From IMG/VR virus record IMGVR_UViG_3300009593_000010, positions 62,001 to 126,000 of that record: a stretch of DNA of 64,000 nucleotides. One strand, written 5' to 3'. The notes beneath the pieces are model-generated. The model was not told the origin of the DNA. It saw nothing but the letters and a program-made list of their open reading frames with translations, and did not search any database. Below are positions 33,480-41,805 of the stretch, piece after piece. A program made the translations under genes and the position numbers. The DNA comes from a virus. Every line of letters starts with the position of its first letter. The stretch's first letter is position 1.

Positions 33480-34241
33480 ATGAAGAAGTTAACTTTAGAA
33501 AATGATTTCAATATAAGAATGAATCTGGGTATTGACTATAAATCAATGACAGGATGGTGTGTTGAAAACGAAAATCATCCAGCACTATCCCATCAAGAGG
33601 ATGGTATACAAGTACCAAACCAATTTAGTGATACTCTTAGATCATATGTAAGGGGTGCAACTGAGGGATCAAATCCAGATGAACATGATTGTATCGATGA
33701 TGAACAATCAAAAGAAATTCAATTCTACCAAACATACAATCCATTTACTTTTGGAATACCTTGTTTTGCAGACTTGTATTGGGCATTGAACAAGTTCTTT
33801 TATGAACATGATCAAGTCAAAGAGGCTGGAGAACCATATTACATACATGGGTGGTTTAATGTTTATCATTCAAAGGTGGGTGAAGAGGGTTACGATCATA
33901 TTCCGTGGCACAGGCATTTACATACTTTACATCCTCATATCTATCATGGATTTTATTGTGCAAATGTACAACCATCTGAAACTTGGTATCGATACTCTGC
34001 CCAATCACCAGAAGAAGATATCGTTAAGATTCCAGACTATGATGATATGTTAATCTTCTCTCAGAGTGGATATGAACATTGTTCATCTGCATGGAAGGGT
34101 GAAGTTCCACGAGTAACAGTTGCATTTGATATTATGCCAGAATCAGTCTATCTTGGACTCCAAGAGATAGGAGATTCAGATTATCATTGGAGTTTAGATA
34201 GTAAACAATACCAAGCAATACCATTTCCATATTTACCATGA
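33480..34241 (+). CDS. 2OG-Fe(II) oxygenase-like protein
   Basis: This 253-aa paralogue of the protein at 3657-4238 shares YYIHGWFNVY, H-x-H at 144-146 (PWHRHLH), HGFYC, distal H200 (SGYEHCSSAW) and R211 (VPRVTVAFDIMP). It lies directly before the cytosine methyltransferase and overlaps it by 4 nt. It may therefore belong to the DNA-modification cassette, but its substrate is unknown. Confidence 0.72.
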   Translation: MKKLTLENDFNIRMNLGIDYKSMTGWCVENENHPALSHQEDGIQVPNQFSDTLRSYVRGATEGSNPDEHDCIDDEQSKEIQFYQTYNPFTFGIPCFADLYWALNKFFYEHDQVKEAGEPYYIHGWFNVYHSKVGEEGYDHIPWHRHLHTLHPHIYHGFYCANVQPSETWYRYSAQSPEEDIVKIPDYDDMLIFSQSGYEHCSSAWKGEVPRVTVAFDIMPESVYLGLQEIGDSDYHWSLDSKQYQAIPFPYLP

Positions 34242-35503
34242 GATATTTTCAATACACATTAAAAGATTTAGAAACCAATTCTGCAAGGAAAGAATTTAAT
34301 TACATTACATTCTTTGCTGGTGGTGGTGGAAGTTCTTGTGCATATAAACTCTCTGGTGGTGATGTGAGGTATATGAATGAATTTCAACAGGTACATGTTG
34401 ATACTTATCTTGCAAACTTCCCAAATACAGTTCATGAATGTAAAGACATTAAACAAGTGACTGGTAAAGATATATTAGAAATGACTGGACTCAAGAAAGG
34501 TGAATTAGATATTATGGATGGTTCACCACCATGTCCACCATTCTCAGTTGCTGGAACTAAACGAGAAGGTTGGGGAAAAGAGAAAGTTGCATATGGAATG
34601 AAACAACAAAACATAGAAGACCTTACATGGGAAATGATTAGGATTGCAGAAGAAGTAATGCCTAAAGTTATCGTATGTGAAAATGTAAAAGGTCTATCAA
34701 TGGACTATGCAAGAGATCATCTTATTAGGATGATAACAGATTTTGAAAAACTTGGGTACTCAGTGACTTGGAAAGTTATGAAAGGACATGAACATGGAGT
34801 ACCTCAGAAAAGAGAAAGGGTATTCATGGTTGGTGTTCGTGATGATGTACTAGATGCAATTGGATTACCTTTTATGTGTTTAAGTGGATTGTTTCCAGAG
34901 GCAAGTGATGAAAGAATATCAATAGGTGAAGCAATAGATGATCTAATGCACGATGAAGAGAATATCTTTGTTGGTGCTGATCTTGAGACTGAAATGTTAA
35001 AATCATCTAAAGCACATTGGATAACTGGATTTGAAAAACATCCAGACCCAGACCTTGCACATTGTGGCCCATGTGAAGGATTAGACCCAGTTCTAAAAAG
35101 GAAATCTAATGCAGCCTATATATCTATAGGTGATGATATTGTTGGGCCATGGTTTCAAGAACAAGTCAAGAATGGTCATGTAAAACCAGAAGATGCAAAA
35201 CATTCTTATTACATGTCAAGGATTGTTCCAAAAACTCTTCCAGCACATTCATTAACTGAACAGGGTTGTCAACCAAAGTTTATGGGTGGTAATCATTTTC
35301 ATTACAATGGTAGGAGAATATACACACCAAGAGAAATGGTAAGGTTAATGACTCTACCAAACGATTATAAAATGACTGGAGACATTAACGAGAAAGGTGC
35401 AAGGATAGGTTTAATGGTTGCACCATTGTGTCTACATTATCTAGTAGAACAAATAAAAGAACAGGTATTAACGCCATGGAATTTACTGCAAGAAAAGACT
35501 TAG
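34238..35503 (+). CDS. DNA C5-cytosine methyltransferase
   Basis: This 421-aa Dcm-type enzyme has motif I FFAGGGGSS (25-33), motif IV GSPPCPPFS with catalytic Cys99, motif VI CENVKGL, motif VIII VPQKRERVFMVG and motif X GARIGLMVAPLC. It makes 5-methylcytosine in DNA. No restriction endonuclease is nearby. The next gene is a TET/JBP-like dioxygenase, so 5mC is probably an intermediate for further modification. Confidence 0.95.
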   Translation: MRYFQYTLKDLETNSARKEFNYITFFAGGGGSSCAYKLSGGDVRYMNEFQQVHVDTYLANFPNTVHECKDIKQVTGKDILEMTGLKKGELDIMDGSPPCPPFSVAGTKREGWGKEKVAYGMKQQNIEDLTWEMIRIAEEVMPKVIVCENVKGLSMDYARDHLIRMITDFEKLGYSVTWKVMKGHEHGVPQKRERVFMVGVRDDVLDAIGLPFMCLSGLFPEASDERISIGEAIDDLMHDEENIFVGADLETEMLKSSKAHWITGFEKHPDPDLAHCGPCEGLDPVLKRKSNAAYISIGDDIVGPWFQEQVKNGHVKPEDAKHSYYMSRIVPKTLPAHSLTEQGCQPKFMGGNHFHYNGRRIYTPREMVRLMTLPNDYKMTGDINEKGARIGLMVAPLCLHYLVEQIKEQVLTPWNLLQEKT

Positions 35504-36477
35504 GTAAAAAAGAAACTCACGAAGGATTTAATGGTCAGTGGTTAGGGACATCTTCATATGATGATGTAGTTAGTTCTATAGGAGTTGATGAAGAGATCAT
35601 AAAGATTTATAAACCTTTTGCATCACTGGGAGAGAAACCTCTCCTTGCATGTATTGTTAAAGGTCTGTATAAGGGTGACACATATAAAGAAGTTAAAGAT
35701 ACTTTAATGTCTATCGATGATACTTCTACCATGAGAGCAAATGCATCAGGGCCTATCGACCATAAAGAAATGGAAGATAAGGGTTTGGTTGAAGGTAAAG
35801 ATTACAAACTCAGAACAAAGAATTCCTATTATCCACTGAAAAAGAATGGACAGTGGAACATGATTGCAGAAGCAAATGCAATTCATTCAGTCTTTGCTGG
35901 TTATAAACGAGGTAGATTCACAGGTATGATAGGATTATCTAACTGGTGTGAGAAGAAATCTAATGTAGATAAGTGGGAAAAGATGAAAAAGATTGCACAG
36001 GTTAATGAGATTGCACTTAAAAAAGGTTGTCCAGATATCTGGAAACTACAAAGAACATATGCAGATGAATGTATTGATGAACAATATCAATTAGGTGGAG
36101 CTCCAATTACAACTCTATCTGCAAACAAATATACTACTGGTGGAACTCAAAAGATGTCTGCACATGTAGATGGTAAAGATTTAGAATTTGGTATGACTAC
36201 AATGTGTGTTTTCAGAGAAGGTAATTTTGGTGGGGCATACTTATGTTTCCCAAGATATGGAATTGCCATTGAGGCAGATGATGGTGATGTGCTGATTGCA
36301 GATTCAAATGAGATACATGGAGTCACTCCTATCACTGGAGAAGGTATAAGGTTATCTTGTGTTGCATATTGTTCAACTGATGTTGCAACTAAAGGTAGAG
36401 GTGGTAAACCAGAAAAACCTATTGGTCAACATGCAAACAAAAAACAGAATAGAGGAACATTAGGAGACTTCTTATGA
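35476..36477 (+). CDS. TET/JBP-like 5-methylcytosine dioxygenase
   Basis: This 333-aa 2OG-Fe(II) enzyme has metal ligands H230-x-D232 (SAHVDGKDLE) and H281 (SNEIHGVTP), and the 2OG-binding R292 (EGIRLSCVAY). The spacing and the GDVLIADSNEIHGV block are those of the TET/JBP family. It starts at ATG 35476, overlapping the methyltransferase by 28 nt. Phage TET-like enzymes next to C5-methyltransferases are known to oxidise 5mC to 5-hydroxymethylcytosine, which glycosyltransferases then extend. Confidence 0.85.
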   Translation: MEFTARKDLGKKETHEGFNGQWLGTSSYDDVVSSIGVDEEIIKIYKPFASLGEKPLLACIVKGLYKGDTYKEVKDTLMSIDDTSTMRANASGPIDHKEMEDKGLVEGKDYKLRTKNSYYPLKKNGQWNMIAEANAIHSVFAGYKRGRFTGMIGLSNWCEKKSNVDKWEKMKKIAQVNEIALKKGCPDIWKLQRTYADECIDEQYQLGGAPITTLSANKYTTGGTQKMSAHVDGKDLEFGMTTMCVFREGNFGGAYLCFPRYGIAIEADDGDVLIADSNEIHGVTPITGEGIRLSCVAYCSTDVATKGRGGKPEKPIGQHANKKQNRGTLGDFL

Positions 36478-37178
36478 AAATAGTAATTACAGGTTCTAGG
36501 GGATTTATAGGAACATACTTACTAAGTGCTTTAGATAAACATGAAATTGTAGAATGGGATAGAAAATTAGATAGGGATATAAAAAATTTCTACCTTGAAG
36601 GTGATGAAGATTTTGTTATTCATCTTGCTGGATTAATCTCACCAAGAGATTCTATTAATGAACCACATGATTACTGGTTGCAAAATGTAGAATACAGTAA
36701 AAAACTATTTGATGTATGTAAAGATGTTCCAATGGTTTATGCTTCAAGTGCAGCTGCAAAAGAATATTGGAGAAGTCCATATGGAACAACTAAAAAAGTT
36801 TTAGAAACACTTGCACATAAAGGTCATGTTGGATTAAGATTTGAAAGTATCTATGGTGATGGTGCATCAGACATAGGATTAATAACTAGAATCAAAAATG
36901 GAACTATTAAGTATCATACAAATCATATAAGAGACTTTGTTCATATAGATGATATCATAAATTCTATCTTATTGTTTATAGAACAAGGAACACGAGATAA
37001 ACTACCATATTATGAAGTTGGAACTGGTAAAGAACATTTAGTTTCAGATGTAGTAAAACATTTCGGAGTAGATGTTCCAGAAAAAGAAGGGGACAATATT
37101 GAAATATTTCGTAGTGTTGCAGATACAACAGAAATAGAAAAGTTAGGTTGGAAAGCGGAGAAGAGTGTTTATGATTGA
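36474..37178 (+). CDS. NAD-dependent sugar epimerase/dehydratase
   Basis: This 234-aa short extended-SDR protein has Rossmann motif GSRGFIG (7-13) and catalytic Y103-x3-K107 (PYGTTK). It is shorter than typical sugar-nucleotide epimerases (about 310 aa), missing part of the C-terminal domain. It overlaps both neighbours and probably supplies or modifies the sugar nucleotide used by the next gene. Confidence 0.85.
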   Translation: MKIVITGSRGFIGTYLLSALDKHEIVEWDRKLDRDIKNFYLEGDEDFVIHLAGLISPRDSINEPHDYWLQNVEYSKKLFDVCKDVPMVYASSAAAKEYWRSPYGTTKKVLETLAHKGHVGLRFESIYGDGASDIGLITRIKNGTIKYHTNHIRDFVHIDDIINSILLFIEQGTRDKLPYYEVGTGKEHLVSDVVKHFGVDVPEKEGDNIEIFRSVADTTEIEKLGWKAEKSVYD

Positions 37179-37989
37179 TTTAGTTATATGTACATTTAAG
37201 AGATTGGATAAACAGATTACTCTGGGAAATATTCCAGAGAAGTTTAGAGATAATGTAACTCTTGTAGTCCAACCACAAGAGGAAGAAGAAGCAAAAAAAG
37301 TTCATTCTAATATATTTGTTCTTAATGGGGATAATATTGGATATGCAAAAACTATCGAACAGACAACAAAAGAATTTGCAGTAAATCGTAATAATCATTT
37401 TTGGTTGTTTGATGATGATTTAACTTTTAGATTCAATGAGGAAATAGAAGTAGGGGTCAAGGGAAAGAAACATAAATTTACAGAACAACATTTTGAACAA
37501 ATGTTAATAGAAATTGAAAAAGAATTAGACTCTGGAATGATGCATGGTGCATTAGGAACAACTTGGGTATTTCCTTGGGGCAAACTTCCATATGTTGAAA
37601 ACAGTAGAATGTGTGGAAATAAAATCTACAATAAAGACCTTGCAAAAGTCTGGAACGATATTGACTGGGTTGGATGTTGTGGTGCAGAAGATTTCTTTGT
37701 AAACATACAATTATTAACTATGGGATATTCAAACAAGGTATGGTATAATTATGTTATTGATCCCGGCCACAGTTATCAAGATGGTGGTTGTTCTGATTAT
37801 AGAGATTTAGAATACCACAATAAAGCATGTAAAGACCTTGCAGAATTATATCCACAGTTTACTAGACTTAAAACTAATATTCAAAAGTCTGGGCCTTGGA
37901 AGGGTGTAGAAAAATTAGGAGTTCATGTGCAATGGAAAAAAGCATATGAATCATCAAAGGTCTCGACAATAACAGATTTTATGGTATAA
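37171..37989 (+). CDS. GT-A-type glycosyltransferase, probably TET-associated
   Basis: This 272-aa protein starts at ATG 37171 (MIDLVICTFKRL); an upstream GTG is weaker. It has a GT-A start, a D-N-I-G-Y-A segment, the metal/nucleotide motif FDDDL (DDD at 81-83) and GAEDFF near residue 175. The placement after methyltransferase, TET and epimerase fits TET-associated glycosyltransferases, which glycosylate 5hmC in phage DNA. The substrate is inferred from context. Confidence 0.75.
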   Translation: MIDLVICTFKRLDKQITLGNIPEKFRDNVTLVVQPQEEEEAKKVHSNIFVLNGDNIGYAKTIEQTTKEFAVNRNNHFWLFDDDLTFRFNEEIEVGVKGKKHKFTEQHFEQMLIEIEKELDSGMMHGALGTTWVFPWGKLPYVENSRMCGNKIYNKDLAKVWNDIDWVGCCGAEDFFVNIQLLTMGYSNKVWYNYVIDPGHSYQDGGCSDYRDLEYHNKACKDLAELYPQFTRLKTNIQKSGPWKGVEKLGVHVQWKKAYESSKVSTITDFMV

Positions 37990-37990
37990 T
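37963..37990 (+). promoter_or_regulatory. Class B-like promoter before gp62 unit
   Basis: TCGACA (37963-37968), 16-nt spacer, TATAAT (37985-37990). The predicted start is ATG 37997. The -35 has one mismatch and the inverted repeat is not kept. It lies within the end of the glycosyltransferase gene. Confidence 0.6.
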
Positions 37991-37996
37991 AGATAT

Positions 37997-38167
37997 ATGA
38001 ACTCAACAAACGAAAACATTCTTCAAATTATTCAATCATTTAAACTTCTTAATCCAGAGGATCAAGAAGTAGTTTTAAAGACTTTACAGAATGTAAAGAC
38101 AGATTCAAATCATTTTAAAAAAGATATTGATTCTTATCGTGCAAAGTTAGTAAGGTCTACTAAGTAA
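37997..38167 (+). CDS. Hypothetical protein, 56 aa
   Basis: ATG 37997 is at the predicted transcript start and the stop overlaps the gp62 ATG (TAATG). The protein is helical (ENILQIIQSFKLLNPEDQEV). Function unknown. Confidence 0.6.
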   Translation: MNSTNENILQIIQSFKLLNPEDQEVVLKTLQNVKTDSNHFKKDIDSYRAKLVRSTK

Positions 38168-38544
38168 TGAACCCATTTGATTATGTCAATGCATTGACCT
38201 TCACTAAGAAGGACATTATGGTTGACAGACAAGCAGAACGAGAGTACGCTCCCTTTATCACAAACAGGACACTTTCGTACCACCAAGATTGCATCATGTA
38301 TGCAAACGAAATAAATCGTAGACACCACCTAGATTCTCGTCTACAATTCCATTATTTCCTAAATACTCTAAGAAAACGAAAAAGGTTTGCCAAATGGATC
38401 AAACCAAATGTTTTGGAAGATATGAAGGTTATCCAATCATATTATGGATGTTCTAAATCTAAGGCAGAAGAATACTTAAATATTCTTTCTTCTGAACAGA
38501 TTGTAGAACTTAATGAGAGAATGAAAAAAGGTGGGAGACAATAA
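38167..38544 (+). CDS. 62: Clamp loader small subunit (gp62)
   Basis: This 125-aa protein begins MNPFDYVNALTFTKKDIMVD and contains YAPFITNRTLSYHQD and FLNTLRKRKRFAKW, the conserved pattern of short gp62 proteins in marine T4-like phages (T4 gp62 is longer, 187 aa). It forms the 4:1 loader with gp44. Here it is separated from gp44 by the modification island but still followed by regA. Confidence 0.9.
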   Translation: MNPFDYVNALTFTKKDIMVDRQAEREYAPFITNRTLSYHQDCIMYANEINRRHHLDSRLQFHYFLNTLRKRKRFAKWIKPNVLEDMKVIQSYYGCSKSKAEEYLNILSSEQIVELNERMKKGGRQ

Positions 38545-38547
38545 AAA

Positions 38548-38946
38548 ATGAGTTACGACCTCTCCGACATGGTAGAGGTAGAGTTGAAGGAATCCGATGA
38601 CTTTCTAAAAGTCAAAGAGACATTAACAAGAATTGGTGTTGCATCTCGGAAAGAGAAGATACTCTATCAATCGTGTCATATATTACACAAACGCGGGAAA
38701 TACTATCTCGTACATTTTAAAGAATTATTTGCCTTAGATGGTAAAGATTCTTCTATAACTGAGTCCGATTTAGGACGAAGGAATGCAATATCAAAGTTAT
38801 TACAGGAGTGGGGACTGTTAAAAGTCATTAGTAATAACATCGAAAGTCCAATGGCTCCAATGAGTCAGATCAAGGTTCTTCCATACAAAGATAAAGAAGA
38901 GTGGGAACTAGTACCAAAGTACAACATTGGTGTAGTTAACAAGTAA
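38548..38946 (+). CDS. regA: Translational repressor RegA
   Basis: This 132-aa protein is close to T4 RegA (122 aa), with VEVELKESDDFLKVKETLTRIG at the N-terminus, LYQSCHILHKRGKYYLVHFKELFALDG and a C-terminal WELVPKYNIG. RegA binds A/U-rich start regions of early mRNAs and represses them. It follows gp62 as in T4. Confidence 0.93.
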   Translation: MSYDLSDMVEVELKESDDFLKVKETLTRIGVASRKEKILYQSCHILHKRGKYYLVHFKELFALDGKDSSITESDLGRRNAISKLLQEWGLLKVISNNIESPMAPMSQIKVLPYKDKEEWELVPKYNIGVVNK

Positions 38947-38959
38947 GGGGGGATGCCTT

Positions 38960-39883
38960 ATGGCATTACTGAAATTCAACGACACATATAAAGGGGTGAC
39001 GAATTCTCCTACTATGGAAATTAAGAATAGAACTATGAGTAAGATATTCAAACTAAAAGAAGTAGAAAGAAGAGTTTTATTTGCAGAGTTTGCTCAAGCT
39101 GCATATTGGAATAGTGCAAAAGCAAAGACCTTTGGTAAGTCAAAGGGTATGACTGCACATACCTTAATCGACATAGAAGGTGCTCAGGTGCATGTATGGC
39201 ACTCTAATGAGGACTTAATTATAGGTGCAAGGGGTACAGAACCCACAGAAATGAATGACATTTATGCAGATTTAGAAGTATTTAAAGACGATGCATTTAC
39301 AGGTGTAGGACAAATACATCAAGGTTTCAGAGAAGAAGTAGATAAGGTCTGGGACAAAGTATTTGGAAGAGTAAACAAATACGGAATGAAAGGTAAGGTT
39401 GCAAAGAAAATGTGGGTATGTGGTCATTCACTAGGTGGTGCAATGGCAACCCTTATTGCATCCAGACTAGAATATAATGCAAAAGAAAAATTTAATAATG
39501 GTATGGAGTTAGTACATTCACCAATCAATGGTTGGGATGTTGATACTCTTTACACATATGGTTCACCAAGAGTTGGTGGCCCTGTGTTCTCGAAATGGTG
39601 TGATAAACATTTAAACCATCAAAGATTCGTGAACAATAACGATGTTGTACCTTGTGTACCATCTGTTCTCAGATGGAAACATAATGGTAATTGTAAGTAT
39701 ATAATGAGTACAGGTGAAGTAACAAATCTAGGTCGATGGTCTATGAAGAGAATCAAAGACAAGGGTTGGAGTTTACTAACTACCATCATCAAAGGAAGAT
39801 TAGATATCGTTGCCGATCATAATATACAAGATTACATTGATCATTTAACCAACGATATGGAAATAAAACAAGTACAGAGGTAG
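38960..39883 (+). CDS. Class 3 lipase-like alpha/beta hydrolase
   Basis: This 307-aa protein has nucleophile motif GHSLGG (Ser157), oxyanion GARGTEP (residues 89-95), and a later YGSPRVGGPVFSKW block typical of fungal/class 3 lipases. No signal peptide is seen, so it probably acts inside the cell, perhaps on membrane lipids or at lysis. It follows regA by 13 nt. Confidence 0.87.
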   Translation: MALLKFNDTYKGVTNSPTMEIKNRTMSKIFKLKEVERRVLFAEFAQAAYWNSAKAKTFGKSKGMTAHTLIDIEGAQVHVWHSNEDLIIGARGTEPTEMNDIYADLEVFKDDAFTGVGQIHQGFREEVDKVWDKVFGRVNKYGMKGKVAKKMWVCGHSLGGAMATLIASRLEYNAKEKFNNGMELVHSPINGWDVDTLYTYGSPRVGGPVFSKWCDKHLNHQRFVNNNDVVPCVPSVLRWKHNGNCKYIMSTGEVTNLGRWSMKRIKDKGWSLLTTIIKGRLDIVADHNIQDYIDHLTNDMEIKQVQR

Positions 39884-39887
39884 TAAC

Positions 39888-40226
39888 ATGTATATGTTAC
39901 TCATCCTCGCACTCAAGAGTATTCTCTCGACAGTTATAGGTTCAACATTTTACAAATGGTTCCAGTCAACTAAGGTTGGAGTTTGGTTTCAGCTTAAGGT
40001 GAACAAATTCATGGAATATTTGTCAACTAAATATGATATAGAGATTACCAAGAAAGACGCAAAGTGGAGACAAGATTATCCATTACTTGCAGATAGGGTC
40101 GATAAACTAGAATCTATGGCACATCCTAAATGTGGATTAGATGGTTTCGATGGTTATCAACCTCTTGTTAATCGAATTGAAAAACTTGAACAGGAACTTA
40201 AAAATGTCAAAAAAGGAAAAACCTAA
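39888..40226 (+). CDS. Membrane-anchored coiled-coil protein, 112 aa
   Basis: It has an N-terminal hydrophobic helix (MYMLLILALKSILSTVIGST) followed by a polar region and a C-terminal coiled coil (VNRIEKLEQELKNVKKG). It could be a membrane-tethered accessory. Function unknown. Its end overlaps the COQ4-like gene by 23 nt. Confidence 0.6.
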   Translation: MYMLLILALKSILSTVIGSTFYKWFQSTKVGVWFQLKVNKFMEYLSTKYDIEITKKDAKWRQDYPLLADRVDKLESMAHPKCGLDGFDGYQPLVNRIEKLEQELKNVKKGKT

Positions 40227-41220
40227 TCATTATGTCGTTGGAAGATGGACTTCTAACTGGCACCAACTTAAACTATTTCTAACAGTCTTATTCAAAAGAC
40301 TAGATACTTCAAAGAACGAATCTCAACACGAATTTGGTGATGCAGTCACAATGTTCTTTGGTATTGGAGAACAACAAGGCCGTGGAATTGCATTCAAATG
40401 GGCAACTGCACAACCACCTCAGGCAAAAAATATTACTGATGGTCATTGGTATGCAGATACAGAACTGTTAGAAGATTTCGATGCATTAAAAAAGTATAAG
40501 AAGAATACACTTGGTAAACGATATCAAGAATTTTTTCAATACTACAACGATTACATGAATAAGAAGTTGGGTATTAATAAATGGATACCACAAGTATCAA
40601 TGCATAGGAGATCCGCAGAGATGTTAGAAGCAGACCAAAGAAAATCTTTCTTAGGTCAAACTGCAAATGAAAAGAATACCAAGTCCTTTGATAATAAAAA
40701 GGATGACCCATTGAATATTGGATTGAACCCTGCTGTTGTAAACTACTATCTTACATCACCTACAGTACATCCTCATATGAAAAGAGATGTACAAAGACTG
40801 GGAATGATGAAGGCAGTTAGGAAAAGAATGGGAGATCGTTTCTTTGGAATCCATGATTTATATCATGTACTACTTGGAGTTGGTAGAGACCAACTTGGAG
40901 AGATGTGTATTCAATGTAAGAATGCTGTTGACTCTGGATTGTATGGATTACATCTAGTGACATGGTTAGAAGCATGTAGAGAAGCAGTAATACATTTATC
41001 ATTAACTCCATTCAAAATTAGAAAAGAAGCATATAGACTTGCAAAACTATCAGAGGATTTATTAGTTCAAGACTATAAAAAACTATTAAAGGTTGATGTT
41101 GATAAGATTCGTAAAGACCTCAACATACAAGAAAACAAAATCTATCAAGACTTTTGTGGGGTGACTCACGAGAATGATTTACCAAAAGGTAAGTATAGAG
41201 TAGGAGAATATGGTATTTAA
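40204..41220 (+). CDS. Second COQ4-like protein, 338 aa
   Basis: ATG 40204 is chosen because the 21 residues upstream would lie in the coiled-coil gene. The C-terminal half has the exact COQ4 metal motif H217-D218-x2-H221-x11-E233 (HDLYHVLLGVGRDQLGE). The N-terminal about 190 residues have no counterpart in the 234-aa COQ4-like protein at 23959. It may bind a lipid or quinone-like substrate. Activity is not shown by sequence. Confidence 0.72.
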   Translation: MSKKEKPNHYVVGRWTSNWHQLKLFLTVLFKRLDTSKNESQHEFGDAVTMFFGIGEQQGRGIAFKWATAQPPQAKNITDGHWYADTELLEDFDALKKYKKNTLGKRYQEFFQYYNDYMNKKLGINKWIPQVSMHRRSAEMLEADQRKSFLGQTANEKNTKSFDNKKDDPLNIGLNPAVVNYYLTSPTVHPHMKRDVQRLGMMKAVRKRMGDRFFGIHDLYHVLLGVGRDQLGEMCIQCKNAVDSGLYGLHLVTWLEACREAVIHLSLTPFKIRKEAYRLAKLSEDLLVQDYKKLLKVDVDKIRKDLNIQENKIYQDFCGVTHENDLPKGKYRVGEYGI

Positions 41221-41242
41221 GGGTTCTTAAAATCCTAAATGT

Positions 41243-41250
41243 TATAAATA
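41243..41250 (+). promoter_or_regulatory. T4-type late promoter
   Basis: A perfect TATAAATA lies 19 nt before the ATG at 41269. Confidence 0.6.
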
Positions 41251-41268
41251 AGACTACTGAGTGAAATT

Positions 41269-41502
41269 ATGTCTGTAAAATGGAAACCAGATAGTATCGA
41301 AGTCCTTCGGGGCGTAAGAGGTACTACTTCGAGAAAAGTGAGATTCCCAATAGCGGGAGTTAAGACTTCGGAGCTGTTGGAACTTGTTAACAAGAGTAAA
41401 GAGGATTGTAAACCCATTGAGCGTAAGCGAAGAGGGAAGGCGATCAAGGAACTCGATAAACGGAGAAAACTGTATGGACTTTCTAAAAGAAAGACTGTCT
41501 GA
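41269..41502 (+). CDS. Hypothetical basic protein, 77 aa
   Basis: This basic protein (many Lys/Arg, KPIERKRRGKAIKELDKRRK) could bind nucleic acid. A late promoter lies just upstream. It overlaps the next gene by 29 nt. No family recognised. Confidence 0.6.
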   Translation: MSVKWKPDSIEVLRGVRGTTSRKVRFPIAGVKTSELLELVNKSKEDCKPIERKRRGKAIKELDKRRKLYGLSKRKTV

Positions 41503-41632
41503 GGTTTCGACTTTAGATGGCGGTGTCATTTTGGCACTTAGTCTAGGTATCCTGTTTCTAGGCCCTATATTGAAATATTTAGCATATGCTGGTGTTTTAT
41601 ATGGTGCATGGAAAATGCTTAAAAAAGGATAA
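41474..41632 (+). CDS. Small membrane protein, 52 aa
   Basis: ATG 41474 gives MDFLKERLSEVSTLDGGVIL and onward, with a membrane segment (VILALSLGILFLGPILKYLAYAG split by Pro). It lies just before the holin-like genes and a terminator, and a lysis-related role is possible but unproven. Confidence 0.55.
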   Translation: MDFLKERLSEVSTLDGGVILALSLGILFLGPILKYLAYAGVLYGAWKMLKKG

Positions 41633-41717
41633 TCCTATGCTTTGATGGAGAGAAGAACCCATCCACAAAAACAAAAAGGAGAATTCCGTATAGGATACTT
41701 CCTTCATCGATTTTTCA

Positions 41718-41746
41718 AACCCACAGGAATGTGGGTTTTTTTTTTG
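41718..41746 (+). terminator. Rho-independent terminator
   Basis: AACCCACA, loop GGAA and TGTGGGTT form an 8-bp stem running into a T-run of about ten. It separates the late unit above from the holin/curli block. Confidence 0.92.
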
Positions 41747-41776
41747 ATAGAAAAACATAAATGAAAGGTCAAAAAA

Positions 41777-41784
41777 TATAAATA
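41777..41784 (+). promoter_or_regulatory. T4-type late promoter for the holin-like/curli block
   Basis: A perfect TATAAATA lies 22 nt before ATG 41806, with an AGGAG Shine-Dalgarno between. It is the only promoter seen before the curli genes, suggesting they are expressed late. Confidence 0.65.
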
Positions 41785-41805
41785 CTAGAGTAATTAGGAG
41801 ATATC

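Noticed and set aside
41645-41764. 39-aa ORF (ATG 41645) running through the strong terminator
   Set aside because: Its frame includes the T-run of the terminator. The RBS-like AAAGGAG lies inside it, not before it. Probably chance.
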